A DNA stretch of 64,000 bases, taken from assembly GCF_000717645.1 (NCBI RefSeq), contig NZ_JNZZ01000013.1, positions 1 to 64,000 of the forward strand, read 5' to 3'. Both the position numbers and the translations under genes were made by a program. The DNA comes from Streptomyces californicus. Its GTDB lineage: Bacteria > Actinomycetota > Actinomycetes > Streptomycetales > Streptomycetaceae. Positions within the stretch are counted from its first letter, which is position 1. Each line of letters opens with the position of its first letter. Below, piece by piece: positions 59,747-64,000 of this stretch. Below the pieces are notes generated by a model. It ran no database searches and was not told where the DNA came from. It saw nothing but the letters and a program-made list of their open reading frames with translations.

Positions 59747-61142
59747 CGCCGGCCTCCTTTCCGTCACTCGCGTTTCCGTCACTCTGAGTATCCGGCCCGC
59801 CACTGACAACGAGCTCCCGCTCCCGCCGCGGCGTGCGCCTGGGCACCGGCGGCAGGGTCTGTCCGGGCAGCGGCGGCACCGGGAACCCGCCCGCCATCGG
59901 GTCGAAGGCGGGCTCCGGTCCGGCCGCCTCCGCCTCGGTCCGGTTCTTCCGGTCGCGGAACATGTCGACGACGAAGGAGATCAGCAGCACCGCGATCACG
60001 GCCGCCCCGACGTACAGCACGATCCGGGAGAAGTCGTAGCCCTCGTTGCGCAGCGCGCGGACGGTGGCGACGAGCATCAGCCAGACCACGGAGACCGGGA
60101 TGAGGACCTTCCAGCCGAGCTTCATGAGCTGGTCGTAGCGGACCCGGGGCAGGGTGCCGCGCAGCCAGATGAAGAAGAAGAGGAGCAGCTGGACCTTGAG
60201 GACGAACCAGAGCATCGGCCACCAGCCCTGGTTCGCGCCCTCCCAGAAGGTGCTGACCGGGTACGGGGCCCGCCAGCCGCCCAGGAAGAGGGTCACGGAG
60301 ACCGCGGAGACGGTGACCATGTTGACGTACTCGGCGAGCATGAACATCGCGAACTTGATCGAGGAGTACTCGGTGTTGAACCCGCCGACGAGGTCGCCCT
60401 CGGACTCCGGCATGTCGAACGGCGCGCGGTTCGTCTCCCCGACCATCGTGATGATGTAGATGATGAAGGAGACCGGCAGCAGGACGACGAACCAGCGGTC
60501 CGCCTGCGCCTCCACGATCGCCGAGGTCGACATCGACCCGGAGTAGAGGAAGACCGAGGCGAACGCGGCGCCCATCGCGATCTCGTAGCTGATCATCTGG
60601 GCGCAGGAGCGCAGACCGCCGAGGAGCGGGTACGTCGATCCGGAGGACCAGCCCGCCAGGACGAGGCCGTAGATGCCGACCGAGGCGACCGCGAGGATGT
60701 AGAGCATCGCGATCGGCAGGTCGGTGAGCTGCATCGTCGTACGGTGGCCGAAGATCGACACCTGGTTGTCGGCGGGGCCGAACGGGATGACCGCGATCGC
60801 CATGAACGCCGGGATCGCCGCGACGATCGGGGCCAGGATGTAGACGGCCTTGTCGGCCCGCTTGACGATGAGGTCTTCCTTGAGCATCAGCTTGATGCCG
60901 TCGGCGAGCGACTGGAGCATGCCCCAGGGGCCGTTGCGGTTGGGGCCGATGCGCAGCTGCATCCAGGCGACGACCTTGCGCTCCCACACGATGGAGAACA
61001 GCACGGTCACCATCAGGAACGCGAAGCAGAAGACCGCCTTGACGACGACCAGCCACCAGGGGTCGGTGCCGAACATCGAGAGATCCTCGGCGGCGAGGAC
61101 GGCGCCCTCGGGCGCCGTCGTGAGTGCGGCGAGGCCAGTCAC
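59739..61142 (-). CDS. nuoH: NADH-quinone oxidoreductase subunit H
   Basis: ND1-type subunit at the quinone entrance. 467 residues from the GTG at 61142, which overlaps the nuoG stop (GTGA). Conserved: [36 protein letters not shown] text ([16 protein letters not shown]), [19 protein letters not shown] and [19 protein letters not shown]. The last 80 residues after the eighth membrane segment form a Pro/Arg-rich tail ([13 protein letters not shown]), longer than in proteobacteria. Confidence 0.96.
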   Translation of the reverse strand: MTGLAALTTAPEGAVLAAEDLSMFGTDPWWLVVVKAVFCFAFLMVTVLFSIVWERKVVAWMQLRIGPNRNGPWGMLQSLADGIKLMLKEDLIVKRADKAVYILAPIVAAIPAFMAIAVIPFGPADNQVSIFGHRTTMQLTDLPIAMLYILAVASVGIYGLVLAGWSSGSTYPLLGGLRSCAQMISYEIAMGAAFASVFLYSGSMSTSAIVEAQADRWFVVLLPVSFIIYIITMVGETNRAPFDMPESEGDLVGGFNTEYSSIKFAMFMLAEYVNMVTVSAVSVTLFLGGWRAPYPVSTFWEGANQGWWPMLWFVLKVQLLLFFFIWLRGTLPRVRYDQLMKLGWKVLIPVSVVWLMLVATVRALRNEGYDFSRIVLYVGAAVIAVLLISFVVDMFRDRKNRTEAEAAGPEPAFDPMAGGFPVPPLPGQTLPPVPRRTPRRERELVVSGGPDTQSDGNASDGKEAGGV

Positions 61143-63649
61143 GCTCGTACCTCCGATGGTTCGACGGGAGCGCCGGGTGCGGCGGCCGGGCCGATCCGCA
61201 CCAGGCCGCCCGGGTTCACTCCGGTGTCGGCGGGGATGCCGCGTCCCACGGAGTTCAGCGGCACCCAGACCACCCGGTCCGGCATGTCGGTGACGGCGAG
61301 CGGCAGTTCGACGGTGCCGGCCGGGCCGGTGACGGCGAGCGGGTCGCCGTCCTTGACGCCGGTCTCGGCGGCGGTGGCCGCCGACAGCCTTGCGACGGCC
61401 GCGTGCCGGGTCCCGGCGAGGGCGGTGTCGCCCTCCTGGAGCCGGCCGAGGTCGAGCAGCATGCGGTGGCCGGCGAGGACGGCCTCGCCGTCGCCGGGCC
61501 GGGGCAGCGGCCGGGCGGCCTCGCGCGGGTCGTCCGCGCGTCCGCCCTCCCAGCCGCCGAGCCGGTCCAGCTCGCGGCGGGCGGAGGCCAGGTCCGGCAG
61601 CGCGAAGTGCACGTCCATGGCGTCGGCCAGCATGTGCAGCACCCGCAGGTCGGTCGGGGCGAGCGTCCGGGTCATCTGCTCGGGCTTGAGCGCCGCCTCG
61701 AACATCCGGACCCGGCCCTCCCAGTTGAGGAAGGTGCCGGACTTCTCCGCGACGGCGGCGACCGGGAAGACCACGTCCGCGCGGGCGGTGACCGCGGTCG
61801 GCCGCAGCTCCAGCGAGACCAGGAAGCCGACCTCGTTCAGCGCCTGGAGGGCGCGGTTCGGGTCGGGCAGGTCCTCGACGCCGACCCCGGCGACGAGCAG
61901 CGCGCCCAGTTCGCCGGTGGCCGCGGCCTCGATGATCCGGCCGGTGTCGCGGCCGGGGCGGGAGGGCAGTTCGGCCAGCCGCCACAGCGCCGCGACCTCG
62001 TCGCGGGCGCGCGGGTCGGTGGCGGGGCGGCCGCCGGGCAGCAACGCGGGCAGCGCGCCCGCCTCCACCGCGCCCCGGTCGCCCGCCCGGCGCGGGATCC
62101 ACACCAGGCGCGCGCCGGTGGCGGCGGCGGTGCGGATCGCGGCGGACAGCGCTCCGGGCACCCCGGCCAGCCGCTCGCCGACGATGATCAGGGAGTGCTC
62201 GGCCCGCAACGCCTCGGCGGCGGCGGACCCTTCGGCGTCCAGGCCGACGCCGCCCGCGAGCGCGTCGAGCCACTCGGTCTCGGTGCCGGGGGCGGCGGGC
62301 AGCAGGGTGCCGCCCGCCTTCTCCAGGCCGCGGGTGGCGTGCGAGGCGAGTGCGAAGGTCTTCTGACCGGCCTTGCGGTGGGCCTTGCGCAGCCGCAGGA
62401 AGACGCCGGGGGCCTCCTCCTCGGACTCGATCCCGACGAGGAGGACCGCGGGGGCCTTCTCCAGCGCGGTGTACGTGACGCCCTCGCCGTCCAGGTCCCG
62501 GCCGCGTCCGGCGACGCGGGCGGCGAGGAAGTCGGCCTCCTCGGCGCTGTGGACCCGGGAGCGGAAGTCGATGTCGTTGGTGGCGAGGGCGACCCGGGCG
62601 AACTTGCCGTACGCGTAGGAGTCCTCGACGGTGAGCCGGCCGCCGGTGAGGACGCCGGTACGGCCGCGGGCGGCGAGGAGCCCGGCCGCGGCGGCCTCCA
62701 GCGCCTCGGGCCAGCTCGCCGGTTCCAGCTCGCCCGCGGCGTTGCGGACCAGCGGGGTGGTGAGGCGGTCGCGCTGCTGGGCGTAGCGGAAGCCGAACCT
62801 CCCCTTGTCGCAGATCCACTCCTCGTTGACCTCGGGCTCGTTGGCCGCGAGACGGCGGACGACCTTGCCGCGCCGGTGGTCGGTGCGGGTGGAGCAGCCG
62901 CCCGAGCACTGCTCGCACACCGAGGGGGTGGAGACCAGGTCGAAGGGGCGGGAGCGGAACCGGTACGCCGCCGAGGTGAGCGCGCCGACCGGGCAGATCT
63001 GGATGGTGTTGCCGGAGAAGTACGACTGGAAGGGGTCGCCCTCGCCGGTGCCGACCTGCTGGAGCGCGCCGCGCTCGATCAGCTCGATCATCGGGTCGCC
63101 CGCCACCTGGTTGGAGAACCGGGTGCAGCGCGCGCAGAGCACGCACCGCTCGCGGTCCAGCAGGACCTGGGTGGAGATCGGGACGGGCTTCTCGAAGGTC
63201 CGCTTCTTCCCCTCGAACCGGGAGTCGGCGCCGCCGTGCGACATCGCCTGGTTCTGGAGCGGGCACTCGCCGCCCTTGTCGCAGACGGGGCAGTCGAGCG
63301 GGTGGTTGATCAGCAGCAGCTCCATCACGCCCTTCTGCGCCTTCTCGGCGACAGGGGAGGTGATCTGCGACTTGACGACCATGCCGTCGGTGCAGGTGAT
63401 GGTGCAGGAGGCCATCGGCTTGCGCTGGCCCTCGACCTCGACGATGCACTGGCGGCAGGCGCCGGCGGGGTCGAGGAGCGGGTGGTCGCAGAAGCGCGGG
63501 ATCTCGATGCCGAGGAGTTCGGCGGCGCGGATGACCAGGGTCCCCTTGGGGACGCTGATCTCGATGCCGTCGATGGTCAGCGTGACCAGGTCCTCGGGCG
63601 GGACCGCCGCCTCGCCGCCCCCGGAGGGCGCACTCGTGGTGACTGTCAT
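61139..63649 (-). CDS. nuoG: NADH-quinone oxidoreductase subunit G
   Basis: Largest peripheral subunit, carrying the electron relay from NuoF/E. 836 residues; the ATG overlaps the nuoF stop. The [2Fe-2S] ligands are in [20 protein letters not shown]. The His/Cys N5 cluster is in [17 protein letters not shown], and a [4Fe-4S] in [14 protein letters not shown] with ICPVGAL. The extra N7-type set [11 protein letters not shown]...WICDKGRF is present. The rest is a molybdopterin-oxidoreductase-like fold with no cofactor expected, ending in a small beta-barrel domain. Confidence 0.96.
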   Translation of the reverse strand: MTVTTSAPSGGGEAAVPPEDLVTLTIDGIEISVPKGTLVIRAAELLGIEIPRFCDHPLLDPAGACRQCIVEVEGQRKPMASCTITCTDGMVVKSQITSPVAEKAQKGVMELLLINHPLDCPVCDKGGECPLQNQAMSHGGADSRFEGKKRTFEKPVPISTQVLLDRERCVLCARCTRFSNQVAGDPMIELIERGALQQVGTGEGDPFQSYFSGNTIQICPVGALTSAAYRFRSRPFDLVSTPSVCEQCSGGCSTRTDHRRGKVVRRLAANEPEVNEEWICDKGRFGFRYAQQRDRLTTPLVRNAAGELEPASWPEALEAAAAGLLAARGRTGVLTGGRLTVEDSYAYGKFARVALATNDIDFRSRVHSAEEADFLAARVAGRGRDLDGEGVTYTALEKAPAVLLVGIESEEEAPGVFLRLRKAHRKAGQKTFALASHATRGLEKAGGTLLPAAPGTETEWLDALAGGVGLDAEGSAAAEALRAEHSLIIVGERLAGVPGALSAAIRTAAATGARLVWIPRRAGDRGAVEAGALPALLPGGRPATDPRARDEVAALWRLAELPSRPGRDTGRIIEAAATGELGALLVAGVGVEDLPDPNRALQALNEVGFLVSLELRPTAVTARADVVFPVAAVAEKSGTFLNWEGRVRMFEAALKPEQMTRTLAPTDLRVLHMLADAMDVHFALPDLASARRELDRLGGWEGGRADDPREAARPLPRPGDGEAVLAGHRMLLDLGRLQEGDTALAGTRHAAVARLSAATAAETGVKDGDPLAVTGPAGTVELPLAVTDMPDRVVWVPLNSVGRGIPADTGVNPGGLVRIGPAAAPGAPVEPSEVRA

Positions 63650-64000
63650 GCGTTCACCCCCCGGTGAGCGTTCGTGCCGTCGGTGTTCGTGTCGTCGGCC
63701 CAGGCCGTGGACCGGGCGGGGTCGAAGGGGCAGCCCTTGCCGGTGATGTGCTGCTCGTACTCCTCGCGGAAGTACTTGAGCGAGGAGAAGATCGGCGAGG
63801 CCGCGCCGTCGCCGAGCGCGCAGAACGACTTGCCGTTGATGTTGTCGGCGATGTCGTTGAGCTTGTCGAGGTCGGCCATCTCGCCCTTGCCGGCCTCGAT
63901 GTCGCGCAGGAGCTGGACGAGCCAGTACGTCCCCTCGCGGCAGGGCGTGCACTTGCCGCAGGACTCGTGGGCGTAGAACTCGGTCCAGCGGGTGACGGCC
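63646..64000 (-). CDS. nuoF: NADH-quinone oxidoreductase subunit F, C-terminal part; runs off the right edge
   Basis: NADH-oxidising subunit (FMN and N3 cluster); only the last 117 residues are in the window. They contain the [4Fe-4S] motif [16 protein letters not shown] and the downstream cysteine in [12 protein letters not shown], which is the NuoF C-terminal domain. The end is [15 protein letters not shown] plus a short Asn/Thr/Asp tail. The stop overlaps nuoG (ATGA). The FMN/NADH domain lies beyond the edge. Confidence 0.95.
   Translation of the reverse strand, partial: AVTRWTEFYAHESCGKCTPCREGTYWLVQLLRDIEAGKGEMADLDKLNDIADNINGKSFCALGDGAASPIFSSLKYFREEYEQHITGKGCPFDPARSTAWADDTNTDGTNAHRGVNA

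Noticed and set aside
59544..63667. Long plus-strand frames opposite nuoG-nuoI
   Set aside because: Shadow frames; the minus strand carries complete complex I subunits with iron-sulphur ligands and coupled starts.

Overview
This is high-G+C actinobacterial DNA. The GC-rich third codon positions, GTG and TTG starts, translationally coupled overlaps, DUF397/helix-turn-helix pairs, a Hanks-type kinase without a membrane anchor, and a DasR-type operator all point to Streptomyces or a close relative. Both ends of the window lie inside complex I (nuo) clusters on the minus strand. No rRNA, tRNA, CRISPR array, intact insertion sequence, integrase or phage gene was recognised.

Left part (1-9.4 kb): the first genes of a second, partial nuo cluster (nuoA, nuoB and the start of a nuoC with an unusual repeat-rich tail) read off the left edge. 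Facing away from them are a histidine kinase and LuxR-type response regulator, then korA-korB, the 2-oxoacid:ferredoxin oxidoreductase. A ferredoxin-reducing enzyme beside a second nuo cluster suggests a ferredoxin-linked respiratory module, but only nuoABC of that cluster can be seen here.

Middle (9.4-50.4 kb): a mosaic of small transcription units. Many are a regulator divergent from its probable target: HxlR with a QOR2-type reductase, CGNR protein with a VOC protein, MarR with an aldo/keto reductase, and MerR with an SDR. Others are a RarD permease, a FAD monooxygenase, an XRE-DUF397-DUF397 locus, an isochorismatase-fold protein that has lost its catalytic cysteine, a HAD phosphatase, a chitin-type LPMO with a DasR-like palindrome, a calcium-repeat secreted protein, DUF1838 and SMI1/KNR4 proteins, a PAS-GAF-SpoIIE-ATPase protein with missing phosphatase aspartates, a Ser/Thr kinase, a TPR-like protein, a TetR regulator, a membrane-anchored LolA-like protein, a long-chain polyprenyl diphosphate synthase (probably the menaquinone side chain), a POT peptide transporter with an adjacent CocE/X-prolyl peptidase-like hydrolase, fumarylacetoacetase coupled to a GPP34 protein, and a Uma2 nuclease-like protein. 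Gene fragments (a kinase tail, a VOC start, a MarR tail), short tandem arrays and many strong hairpins fill the gaps.

Right part (50.4-64 kb): recQ, then the 3' two-thirds of the main nuo operon (partial nuoF, then nuoG-H-I-J-K-L-M-N), transcribed leftward with 4-8 bp overlaps at most junctions. It makes the NADH:menaquinone oxidoreductase that would use the quinone whose side chain the polyprenyl synthase at 41.2-42.2 kb probably supplies. A hairpin at 52.67-52.70 kb separates nuoN from recQ.
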